A DNA stretch of 46,807 nt, from the NCBI GenBank assembly GCA_018238545.1, contig JABCTC010000027.1, forward strand, positions 1 through 46,807. Reading direction: 5' to 3'. How positions within the stretch are numbered: position 1 is the stretch's first letter; each line of letters starts with the position of its first letter. A program made the translations under genes and the position numbers. Shown piece by piece: positions 18,772-25,642 of this stretch. This DNA is from Candidatus Heimdallarchaeota archaeon. GTDB lineage: Archaea > Asgardarchaeota > Heimdallarchaeia > Heimdallarchaeales > Heimdallarchaeaceae. The notes under the pieces are model-generated. The model ran no database searches. It worked only from the letters and a program-made list of their open reading frames with translations, and was not told the DNA's origin.

Positions 18772-19992
18772 ATGAGTTTCATTAAAAAATTCAAAACAAC
18801 TTTCCACATTACTTTCTGGGAAGCATTAATTGCATTAATAGCAATTGCAACATTTTTCATACTTGAATATGTTGTTTTTCATGGAGAGTATCATTTGTGG
18901 TTAATTATTATGGGTTTTGTAGTAGGTATTTGGTTAGCTTTTCGTCCATCAGAGTGGGCGGTTATAGGTTTAAACAGTGGAGCTAAGTATGTCGGTTTAT
19001 CTGAATATGTTGCAGGAATCCTATCAAGTTTAGCTTCAAATCTTCCTGAAGCTGTTATTGCTATAATACTCATCGTCAAGTATAATGATACTTTAACAGC
19101 TGTCGTTACTGTTCTATCTGCTGCAGGTTTTAACACAATTATTCTAGGAATAGCAATTATAATCGCTACAATCAAGAAAAAGGGCTCAATAGCTGTTCCA
19201 GAGGATTTAAAGAAGAAAGAAGCCCCAATAATAAGATGGGCTATAGTTGTCTTAGCAATGACAGTAATATTTGGTTTCAGTCAATATTTCCACATATTGG
19301 AGATTGGCACAGAATCACTTGCTACAGCTGTTTTAACAATACCAATAGCCGCTATGCTTGCAGGCAGTTATGTTTTTTATCTGATATATATCATCGTTGT
19401 GAAGGATAATAACAAAAAAATGTCAATCGAGGATAAAGAGGATATAGAACAAACACTTAGTCCAGTGAAAGAAGAAGTGGAAAATGAAGAAATAGCTCTT
19501 GATCATGGAACTAATGGAAAACTCTCAATTCCGATTACATTGCTTTTCTTAATACTTGGTTTTGTTGGAATCTTTTTTGGTGGACATACATTGACCGAGA
19601 GTGTTCAACAGCTAATTCCAATAACAGAAGGTAGAACAAATTCAGAGATAATTATTTCTGCATTAATATTAGGAGCTTCTGGAGCTGTTCCAGAACACGG
19701 AATAGCTATTATATCAGCTGCAAAAGATGAAATTGAAGTAGGAATAGGGAATGCTATGGGAGGAATCCTGCAATCTTCATTGCTAATATTTGGTATTCTA
19801 GGAGTGATAACAGTTGTAGCTCTACATCCATTTATCCTATTACAATTGTCAGCTATAGCAGCAGTTTTGTGGTTTGTCAAACGGTGCATCCAAGATGGAA
19901 AATTTGACACGTTTGAAGGCATAATGATAATATTACTCCAGGTGATAGTTTTCATAATTCTCTTTGAGGATATAGCTCTCTTTCCTATTTGA
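18772..19992 (+). CDS. CaCA-family sodium/calcium (cation) exchanger-like membrane protein
   Basis: This is a polytopic membrane protein with about ten to eleven helices and two alpha repeats typical of the Ca2+/cation antiporter superfamily. The first is near residues 78-100 (EYVAGILSSLASNLPEAV, Glu93) and the second near 290-315 (SALILGASGAVPEHGIAI, Glu308). The acidic residue in each repeat would line the ion site. An acidic, hydrophilic loop at 210-245 divides the halves, as in other exchangers. It probably exchanges Ca2+ or a similar cation for Na+ or H+; the repeat motifs differ from the classical GTSLPE, so the ion is uncertain. It appears monocistronic: it has its own TATA box and a T-run terminator directly after the stop codon. 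Confidence 0.82.
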   Translation: MSFIKKFKTTFHITFWEALIALIAIATFFILEYVVFHGEYHLWLIIMGFVVGIWLAFRPSEWAVIGLNSGAKYVGLSEYVAGILSSLASNLPEAVIAIILIVKYNDTLTAVVTVLSAAGFNTIILGIAIIIATIKKKGSIAVPEDLKKKEAPIIRWAIVVLAMTVIFGFSQYFHILEIGTESLATAVLTIPIAAMLAGSYVFYLIYIIVVKDNNKKMSIEDKEDIEQTLSPVKEEVENEEIALDHGTNGKLSIPITLLFLILGFVGIFFGGHTLTESVQQLIPITEGRTNSEIIISALILGASGAVPEHGIAIISAAKDEIEVGIGNAMGGILQSSLLIFGILGVITVVALHPFILLQLSAIAAVLWFVKRCIQDGKFDTFEGIMIILLQVIVFIILFEDIALFPI

Positions 19993-19998
19993 GCATCA

Positions 19999-20038
19999 TT
20001 TTTTTTTTATCATGATACAGAAAGTTATCACTTTCTGT
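19999..20038 (+). terminator. T10 run followed by a perfect 9-bp hairpin
   Basis: Ten T residues (19999-20008) follow the exchanger stop codon. After them lies a hairpin with stem ACAGAAAGT (20017-20025), loop TATC and stem ACTTTCTGT (20030-20038), followed by more T. The T run fits archaeal termination. Confidence 0.55.
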
Positions 20039-20046
20039 TTTCTGGG

Positions 20047-20055
20047 TTTTTATAT
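20047..20055 (+). promoter_or_regulatory. TATA box for the 74-residue protein gene
   Basis: TTTTTATAT is centred 25 bases upstream of the ATG at 20076, which supports this small gene as real and leaderless. Confidence 0.55.
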
Positions 20056-20075
20056 CCAAACTAGTCAACTATATC

Positions 20076-20300
20076 ATGGGTATACAGAAGATTCTACCAA
20101 ATTCTGAATCTAGTGAGAGTGCGATACTAATCCATAAATATGGAGAAATTATCGCTCTAAGCTATTCTATGTATCAAGTAAAAATTTATCGCGAACCAGA
20201 AAGAAAAATTTTCACAACATGCATTGAAAGAGCATATAGTATATTACAGAATGAAGAAGAGATAATTAAAATGTCTAAAGAACCGCATTGTAGGTTCTAA
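20076..20300 (+). CDS. Small hypothetical protein (74 aa)
   Basis: I do not recognise a family. The product is soluble, with mixed strand and helix character: an early segment SAILIHKYGEIIALSYSMYQ that looks like two beta strands, then ERAYSILQNEEEII as a helix, and two cysteines (one in the C-terminal PHCRF). The gene is supported by a well-placed TATA box and by its own slot between terminator-like sequences. It is convergent with the aminotransferase gene, 20 bases away. Function unknown. Confidence 0.55.
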   Translation: MGIQKILPNSESSESAILIHKYGEIIALSYSMYQVKIYREPERKIFTTCIERAYSILQNEEEIIKMSKEPHCRF

Positions 20301-20320
20301 AAGAAAAGAAGAAAAAAGTT
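20301..20320 (-). terminator. T-rich terminator after the aminotransferase gene
   Basis: On the minus strand the bases after the stop codon read as a pyrimidine tract with T6 and T4 runs, in keeping with archaeal U-tract termination. Confidence 0.4.
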
Positions 20321-21553
20321 TTAGTTTATTGTAGCAAAAACTTTGTCTATGATGCCTAAAGCCCACTGAAGTTCCTTCTTAGATATAATTAAAGGTGGAG
20401 CAAAACGTATTGAGAATTCATGAGTTTCTTTAGCTAACACTCCAATTGGTGAGTTGTTCATTAATGCTTCAGTATAAGGTCGAGCTTTCTCAGAAAGTTC
20501 CAGAGCAATTAACAATCCTCTCCCACGAACTTCCTTGATTTTTTCTGGGTATTTTTTCTGAATTTCTTTGAGACCATCCATGAAAAATTTACCGAGATCT
20601 TTTGACGTTTGTGAAAAATCTTCGTCTACTAGAAGATCACACACAGCCTCTAAAACTGCCATACCAGCGCTGTTTCCGCCCCAAGTACTTCCATGAGAAC
20701 CGGGAGTAAGAACATCCATTATCTCCCAGCTAGATAGGACACCAGACACTGGGAAAACACCTCCTCCTACTGCTTTGGCAACAAGTGTCATATCAGGTTT
20801 TACTGATTCATGTTGACATGCTAAAAGTTCTCCAGCTCTACAGAAGCCAGTTTGTATTTCATCAGCTATCATGATTACATTGTTATCCTTACATATTTCC
20901 TGTACTTTCTTAATATAATCTTCAGGCGGTATAAGGACACCTGCTTCTCCTTGAATTGGTTCAAACATGAATGCTACTGTATTCTTCGTAATAGCTTTTT
21001 CTAGTGCTTCTGCATCTCCATAAGGTATAACCTTAAATCCAGGAGTTTTAGGACCAAATCCTGTATAAGCATCTGGATCTGTTGAAAAGCCAACAATTGT
21101 AATAGTTCTACCGTGAAAATTGTTTTCACACACTATTATCTCTGCTTTATCTTTTCCAACACCTTTTTTATCATAACCCCATTTTCGAGCGATTTTTAAT
21201 GCAGATTCAACTGCTTCGGCACCAGTGTTCATGGGTAAAAATGTTTCATATCCAGTTAATTCACATAGTTTCTTTGCAGCTGTTCCCATTGCATCATTGC
21301 AAAATGCTCGTGATGTTAGGATGACCTTGTCTAATTGTTTTTTCAACGCTTTTACCAATTTTGGATTACAATGTCCAAAATTTTGGCTTGAATAAGCGCT
21401 CAAACAATCCATATATTTCTTACCGTCAACATCCCACACCCAGATTCCCTTAGCTTTTTCAATAACAACAGGAATGGGTTTATAGTTGTGAGCTGTCCAT
21501 TTATCATCTAAATCAAGATAGAATTTAGATTGTGAACTATTATTTTTTGACAT
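20321..21553 (-). CDS. rocD: Ornithine aminotransferase (class III PLP enzyme)
   Basis: The protein closely follows ornithine-oxo-acid aminotransferases along its full length: GIWVWDVDGKKYMDCLSAYS, GHCNPKLV, LTSRAF, PMNTGAEAVESALKIARKWGY, NFHGRTITIVGFSTDP, EPIQGEAGV, ADEIQTGFCRAG, the PLP lysine in TLVAKAVGGGVFPVSG (about Lys260), HGSTWGGN and RFAPPLII. It would convert ornithine and 2-oxoglutarate to glutamate semialdehyde and glutamate in the cytoplasm, linking arginine/ornithine to proline or glutamate. Acetylornithine or other class III transaminase activity is a lesser possibility. I prefer the ATG at 21553 because GTGAT precedes it; a GTG at 21562 would add three residues. No other arginine or proline gene lies nearby. 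Confidence 0.88.
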   Translation of the reverse strand: MSKNNSSQSKFYLDLDDKWTAHNYKPIPVVIEKAKGIWVWDVDGKKYMDCLSAYSSQNFGHCNPKLVKALKKQLDKVILTSRAFCNDAMGTAAKKLCELTGYETFLPMNTGAEAVESALKIARKWGYDKKGVGKDKAEIIVCENNFHGRTITIVGFSTDPDAYTGFGPKTPGFKVIPYGDAEALEKAITKNTVAFMFEPIQGEAGVLIPPEDYIKKVQEICKDNNVIMIADEIQTGFCRAGELLACQHESVKPDMTLVAKAVGGGVFPVSGVLSSWEIMDVLTPGSHGSTWGGNSAGMAVLEAVCDLLVDEDFSQTSKDLGKFFMDGLKEIQKKYPEKIKEVRGRGLLIALELSEKARPYTEALMNNSPIGVLAKETHEFSIRFAPPLIISKKELQWALGIIDKVFATIN

Positions 21554-21636
21554 AAGTATCACTTATAACTTCAAACAAATCTAGATTAGTTGATTTTTAA
21601 AATTTTAGATGAAAAGATAAAAGAAAAAGAATGAAG

Positions 21637-22626
21637 CTATCTTCTTTTCTTTCTAATAATAATGATAGCAGATAATGCAAGAATTGGTATAATACTGAAC
21701 CATGGATATGAAGCTCTATCAATTCCAATCATAATTTCCTGATCATCTAAATCAAAGACATTGTTCAATAAGAATATGATAAAGAAATCTAAAGTTTCTT
21801 GTGTTTCTCCCCAATCAACAGTTGTCATATCAATATAGAAATCTTCTGAGACATCTCCAAGTATAGAATGTAATGTAAGTATGATACTCATACCATTTGT
21901 AACTAAATGGACGTCTTCAAAATTTACTGAAATATCTTCAATCGAGATATTATACATACCTAATTCTTCTGTAATTGGGAGTTCATTGAAATATATTTCA
22001 TCTCCTGTTATCCAATTAAGTTCTTGTCCATTTATTAGAGAGGATAAACTAATCGTGCCATTAAGATAAGCTATTGGTTCTAAAGATAGTGATGCTCCTC
22101 CTACTTCTGGTATATCAAAGTTTACAACTATTGGTGAGAAGTTGATAGGAACGGTTATATTTTCTCCAATTATTGTTTCAAAGTTAGCAAAAGACACTGC
22201 AGAACCTTCCTCTATTGATATATGGATGTCATTTGTTAGTGATGTTGTAAGATCTATTGATCCATTAACACCTAGTGACACATTACCAACACTGCTACCT
22301 ATTTGAATACCATATGTTGAAATGTCATCATTGATTTCCTTACTCAAGTATCCGGTGAAATTCAGGGGAACGTTAACCTGAGATTGAAGCGTTAAATAAG
22401 GAGTTATTTCTAAACCTAAACTCTCATTCACAAAAGAGAACAATAGGTTGGTCTTGAAATCCTTGTTAAAATTCACCACAGTTGAAGAAAAGAACCAATC
22501 TGAAAGATCGTCTATCTCCCCTAATTCAAATTCAGCGAGTGTATAGTTGCTATCTAGTGACAGTGATACAGTTACTAGTAAAATCACAAACGTGAACCCT
22601 ACGATTATTTTATTCTTTGTCTGCAC
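21637..22626 (-). CDS. Secreted membrane-anchored hypothetical protein with C-terminal helix
   Basis: I do not recognise a family. The N-terminal hydrophobic segment (IIVGFTFVILLVTVSLSL) works as a signal or anchor. The middle 260 residues are rich in beta-prone Ile/Val/Ser/Asn with repeated short turns, suggesting an extracellular beta-sandwich. The end is a transmembrane helix followed by RKKRR, a common archaeal surface-protein tail. The frame is open to an ATG at 22677, but the GTG at 22626 gives a normal signal peptide and lies downstream of both candidate TATA boxes (around 22645 and 22665), so I use it. It diverges from the 22728 gene with about 100 bases between them. Confidence 0.6.
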   Translation of the reverse strand: MQTKNKIIVGFTFVILLVTVSLSLDSNYTLAEFELGEIDDLSDWFFSSTVVNFNKDFKTNLLFSFVNESLGLEITPYLTLQSQVNVPLNFTGYLSKEINDDISTYGIQIGSSVGNVSLGVNGSIDLTTSLTNDIHISIEEGSAVSFANFETIIGENITVPINFSPIVVNFDIPEVGGASLSLEPIAYLNGTISLSSLINGQELNWITGDEIYFNELPITEELGMYNISIEDISVNFEDVHLVTNGMSIILTLHSILGDVSEDFYIDMTTVDWGETQETLDFFIIFLLNNVFDLDDQEIMIGIDRASYPWFSIIPILALSAIIIIRKKRR

Positions 22627-22691
22627 AATAATCTTCCCAAATATATAAAGTATACAACTTCTATAAAATCTTTCCATTCAACAATTATACC

Positions 22692-22703
22692 AAAAATATT
22701 TAA
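22692..22703 (+). promoter_or_regulatory. TATA-like box for the 22728 gene
   Basis: AAAAATATTTAA is centred about 30 bases before the ATG at 22728, consistent with a leaderless or very short-leader mRNA. Confidence 0.45.
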
Positions 22704-22727
22704 GAGATACCAACACTATTTTCTTGT

Positions 22728-23825
22728 ATGCCTAAAGAACCTAACATAACAAAAGAAGAAAGAAAAAAGGCGAGAGCAGAGAAAAGGGAGCTCCGGAAAA
22801 AGGAAAGAGCAAGAAAAAGAGCTTCCGGCGATAATGTAGTTAGGGAAAAGATTTGGAATGGGGTCAAAATTTTCTTCAAAGGTGTTTGGAAGGTAATTAA
22901 AGGCTTCTTCAAGTACGTATTATTTCCATTCTGGTACACAGGAGTATTAATGGTGAAAACAGTGAAATTCCTGCGAATCCGTAATGAAAAACCCTTAACT
23001 GTAGAAGACAAAAATTTCCTTTCTCTAATACCAACTTTATTCTTATCTATGAGTTTGAGTATTGCAGTGGTTTTCTTACTGTTCTATTTTCAAGTATTTG
23101 ATGACATTATTGATTTATTCCTCAATGATCAATTCTGGGCAGCTATAGGTCAAATATTTGTTGTAATTGGTGAAGGAATTTGGTGGTTACTTCTAGTAAT
23201 TTTCAGAGATTTCTTTTATGAATTGATTATTGTTCCAATTACCGCAGCTTTAACAGGTCACGATTGGATAACTGCTGTAGTGTTACTAGGCGGTTTAATC
23301 ATTTTATCAGGATTAGGAATCCTCATTTACAATTTCGCTAAAAGATCAACCTTATTTGAAAGGATTAAGAAAGCTCTCAAGAAAGTCTTTCTGCTACCAA
23401 AACGTTTCCACAACTATTTGCGTGAAGAGGTCGTTTTGAAGTATTTCATTGGTCATAGATATATTGAAAACAGAACTAAGAAGTTCTTCTGGCTCAATGT
23501 TCTAATACAATCTATTCTTACTCTTCTATTTGCTATTTTCTCCTTATATCTTGGTATAAGTAAGTATTTCCTATATAGAGGTGGGAATCTAGAAACTGGT
23601 TGGGATGGTTTAGATGTTATGAGATATGCATTGTTCGCGTCTCTGATACTTTTCCTATTAATAGGCATATTCTCAACATGGTTCTTCTCTTTTGTTCATG
23701 GAGTTTCAACTATGTCAGATGAAGAATATGAAGCAAATAAGAAAAGAAGAAAAGAAAAGAAGCAACAAAGACTTGAAGCAAAAAGTAAGAAACAAGAAGA
23801 AAAACAGACTACGCAAGAAGAATAA
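22728..23825 (+). CDS. Membrane protein with highly basic N- and C-terminal tails
   Basis: No family is recognised. The first 40 residues are almost entirely Lys/Arg/Glu (KEERKKARAEKRELRKKERA) and the last 35 are similarly charged (EANKKRRKEKKQQRLEAKSK). Between them are about five hydrophobic segments near residues 100-125, 135-165, 182-205, 255-285 and 298-325. Both tails are probably cytoplasmic and may bind nucleic acid, ribosomes or anionic lipid; that is inference from charge alone. The frame is clean and has its own TATA-like box. A T-rich tract follows the stop. Neighbours give no functional clue. Confidence 0.6.
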   Translation: MPKEPNITKEERKKARAEKRELRKKERARKRASGDNVVREKIWNGVKIFFKGVWKVIKGFFKYVLFPFWYTGVLMVKTVKFLRIRNEKPLTVEDKNFLSLIPTLFLSMSLSIAVVFLLFYFQVFDDIIDLFLNDQFWAAIGQIFVVIGEGIWWLLLVIFRDFFYELIIVPITAALTGHDWITAVVLLGGLIILSGLGILIYNFAKRSTLFERIKKALKKVFLLPKRFHNYLREEVVLKYFIGHRYIENRTKKFFWLNVLIQSILTLLFAIFSLYLGISKYFLYRGGNLETGWDGLDVMRYALFASLILFLLIGIFSTWFFSFVHGVSTMSDEEYEANKKRRKEKKQQRLEAKSKKQEEKQTTQEE

Positions 23826-23829
23826 TGAT

Positions 23830-23854
23830 ATTTTTCTTCCCTTTCTTTTATTTT
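23830..23854 (+). terminator. T-rich terminator after the 22728 gene
   Basis: Just past the stop codon the plus strand is a pyrimidine tract with T5 and T4 runs, typical of archaeal termination. Confidence 0.4.
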
Positions 23855-23918
23855 GACCCACTCATTCATATCTACGTAGGAAATTTTAAATGCTAGTTTT
23901 TGCTAGAGAATTCAATAC

Positions 23919-23925
23919 GGGTGAT
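23919..23925 (+). promoter_or_regulatory. Ribosome binding site fixing the GAPDH start
   Basis: GGGTGAT matches the archaeal 16S anti-Shine-Dalgarno and lies four bases before the ATG at 23930. This rules against the in-frame TTG at 23900. A TATA-like AATTTTAAA at 23881-23890 would give a leader of about 18 bases. Confidence 0.6.
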
Positions 23926-23929
23926 TAAT

Positions 23930-24937
23930 ATGGTTTTAAGAGTTGGAATCAATGGGTTTGGTAGAATAGGGAGAGGGATTTTTAGAGCTGCTTATGATAA
24001 TCCAAACATCGAAGTTGTAGGAATTAATGATATTACTGATGCGGGCACACTAGGGCATCTGCTAAAGTATGATAGTGTTCACAAGATTTTCCCGCGTGAT
24101 GTAAGTAACACTGAAAATTCGATTATAGTTGATGGTGTTGAAATACCTATTTCTAAAGAAAGAGACCCCGCAAGCATTCCATGGGATGAATGGAAAGTTG
24201 ACATCGTTTTCGAATGCGTCGGCATTTTCCGAACATATGAACTAGCTTCAAAGCACTTGGAAAGAGGAGTAAAATACGTTCTTATCTCTGCACCGGATAA
24301 AGGAAAAATTAAACCTATTCCAACTTTTGTTCTTGGTGTAAACGAAGAACAGTTTAATCCTGCAGAACACAAAGTGATTTCAAACGCAAGTTGTACAACT
24401 AATTGTTATGCACCAATTACCAAATTACTAGATGAAAAATATGGGATTGTATCAGGATTTATGACAACAATTCATTCTTATACCACAGATCAGAGATTAC
24501 TTGATCTTCCTCATAGTGATTTGAGAAGAGCTAGATCAGCAACTCAATCTATGATACCAACATCAACAGGTGCTGCGACAGCAGTAGGTAAAGTGTTGCC
24601 ACATTTAGAAGGTAAGTTACAAGCAATATCTATACGTGTTCCTACACCAAATGTATCTTTAATTGATGCGATTTACACATTAAAGAAGGAGACATCTGTT
24701 GATGAGATAAATAATATGTTCACCGAAGCTGCAGAAGGTAAACTAAAAGGTGTTTTAGCAGTTTCTACATTACCATTGGTTTCTATAGATTATAATGGGT
24801 CACCTCAATCAGCAACAGTAGATTTACCTTTAACTATGTGTAACAAGAACCTGGTTAAGATTGTTGCATGGTATGATAATGAATCAGGTTATTCAAACAG
24901 AATGGTAGATCTTGCGCTATATGTAGCTAACAAATAA
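23930..24937 (+). CDS. gap: Bacterial-type glyceraldehyde-3-phosphate dehydrogenase (phosphorylating, NAD-type)
   Basis: This is a full-length class I (bacterial/eukaryotic-type) GAPDH, not the divergent archaeal type II enzyme. Visible are the NAD motif GINGFGRIGR, VGINDITDAGTLGHLLKYDS, the active site NASCTTNC (Cys155), its partner His182 in TIHSYTTDQRLLDLPHSDLRRARSA, the phosphate motif STGAATAVGKVLP and WYDNESGYSNR. The Asp after the second strand and the Leu-Pro of DLPHSDLRR are those of NAD-preferring glycolytic enzymes. It would interconvert glyceraldehyde-3-phosphate and 1,3-bisphosphoglycerate in the cytoplasm. Having this form in an archaeon suggests acquisition from bacteria. No other glycolytic gene is adjacent. 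Confidence 0.93.
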   Translation: MVLRVGINGFGRIGRGIFRAAYDNPNIEVVGINDITDAGTLGHLLKYDSVHKIFPRDVSNTENSIIVDGVEIPISKERDPASIPWDEWKVDIVFECVGIFRTYELASKHLERGVKYVLISAPDKGKIKPIPTFVLGVNEEQFNPAEHKVISNASCTTNCYAPITKLLDEKYGIVSGFMTTIHSYTTDQRLLDLPHSDLRRARSATQSMIPTSTGAATAVGKVLPHLEGKLQAISIRVPTPNVSLIDAIYTLKKETSVDEINNMFTEAAEGKLKGVLAVSTLPLVSIDYNGSPQSATVDLPLTMCNKNLVKIVAWYDNESGYSNRMVDLALYVANK

Positions 24938-24941
24938 TGAG

Positions 24942-25316
24942 CTACATATCTTCCACACTTTTTTTCATTGCAATAAAAGCTTTGTAAAGACATTCAGAGC
25001 AATGTTTCGCTTCGGGATCCATAAATAGGATTACTTCTCTAGTGTTCATGTAAATCTTGCGAGGTATAGACATATCTCCAATCTTTATTCTTTTATTCTT
25101 TGTAGGGCAGAAAACAAAATCTTCTTTATCAGCTATCACAGCATTCAAGCAGTAGGAAGGGTTTTGAAACTCACTTATGTCAATTTTTTGCAGGTCTGCT
25201 TGATGCAGAAAATTAATTAGTATAACATCATCAAATTCGTCATCTAAAATACAGTAAGTTTCGTTGTCAACTTCTTTATGTAATGGACATGGTTGCATAA
25301 TCCACAATACTGGCAC
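24942..25316 (-). CDS. Cysteine-rich hypothetical protein (124 aa)
   Basis: I do not recognise a family. The protein is small and soluble with six cysteines (about residues 10, 22, 56, 70, 106 and 109), including a CxxC in HCSEC near the C-terminus, so a zinc or Fe-S site is plausible. The start is a GTG that would be nearly leaderless from the TATA-like box at 25341-25351. An inverted repeat sits directly upstream of that box. It converges with gap; only four bases separate the two stop codons. Confidence 0.55.
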   Translation of the reverse strand: MPVLWIMQPCPLHKEVDNETYCILDDEFDDVILINFLHQADLQKIDISEFQNPSYCLNAVIADKEDFVFCPTKNKRIKIGDMSIPRKIYMNTREVILFMDPEAKHCSECLYKAFIAMKKSVEDM

Positions 25317-25340
25317 CTTGCTACATAACTTGAGAGGTCT

Positions 25341-25377
25341 TCACATAAAAAGATTACAGATTACTGCAAGCTGTAAT
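25341..25377 (-). promoter_or_regulatory. Promoter with adjoining inverted repeat for the cysteine-rich gene
   Basis: The minus strand reads CTTTTTATGTG at 25341-25351, about 30 bases from the GTG at 25316. Just upstream is a perfect 7-bp inverted repeat, ATTACAG (25353-25359) and CTGTAAT (25371-25377), a possible regulator site. Confidence 0.35.
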
Positions 25378-25407
25378 AAAATAAATCAACAAAATTACAC
25401 TGAGAAA

Positions 25408-25618
25408 ACTTTATATTAGTCTTCTGAGTATCTTTTCTTTAGTTAAATTACATTATTTGATTAAAAATATCTTATGATGGAATTTCATTAAATATAGGTG
25501 AAAAAAAATTGGCAGCATCTGATAAAAGTCGATTAATTGCTTTCCTAGTTTCAAAGACGACGCAGGTAATGAACTAAGCAATTGGTAAAAAATACCCTAT
25601 TTTACCTTTTATTTTTTT
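25408..25618 (+). other. Candidate small plus-strand transcription unit in a 326-base gap
   Basis: The 25317-25642 stretch has no long gene. On the plus strand it holds a good TATA box (ACTTTATATTA, 25408-25417, predicting a start near 25439). At the other end is a hairpin with stem GGTAAAA (25584-25590) and TTTTACC (25600-25606) followed by TTTTATTTTTTT. Between lie an AGGTGA site and a 22-codon frame. An 8-bp inverted repeat (AATTGCTT 25535-25542, AAGCAATT 25576-25583) could fold the RNA. This could be a small RNA of roughly 180 bases, a tiny mRNA, or the antisense tail of the operon that ends at 25643. Confidence 0.35.
25509..25577 (+). CDS. Possible 22-residue microprotein
   Basis: A TTG codon seven bases after AGGTGA (25496-25501) opens a 22-codon frame ending in TAA. 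It encodes a mostly helical peptide beginning LAASDKSRLIAFLVSK. It fits inside the candidate small transcript. The strong site and downstream terminator are the only support; with a TTG start and so short a frame, chance is quite possible. Confidence 0.22.
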   Translation: MAASDKSRLIAFLVSKTTQVMN

Positions 25619-25630
25619 AAAAAAAAGATG
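25619..25630 (-). terminator. T-run terminator of the ATPase/coiled-coil/TrmB operon
   Basis: On the minus strand, downstream of the stop at 25643, the sequence reads C followed by T8, a normal archaeal U-tract terminator. The plus-strand hairpin terminator lies next to it, so the region may terminate both ways. Confidence 0.45.
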
Positions 25631-25642
25631 AAAATAGATTAA

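Noticed and set aside
25473..25522. ATGATGG and CTGA elements resembling a C/D-box sRNA
   Set aside because: The C box has a mismatch, there are no C'/D' elements, and the terminal stem is absent.
25548..25576. GTTTCAAAGAC stretch resembling a CRISPR repeat
   Set aside because: It occurs once; no second copy or regular spacing and no cas gene nearby.
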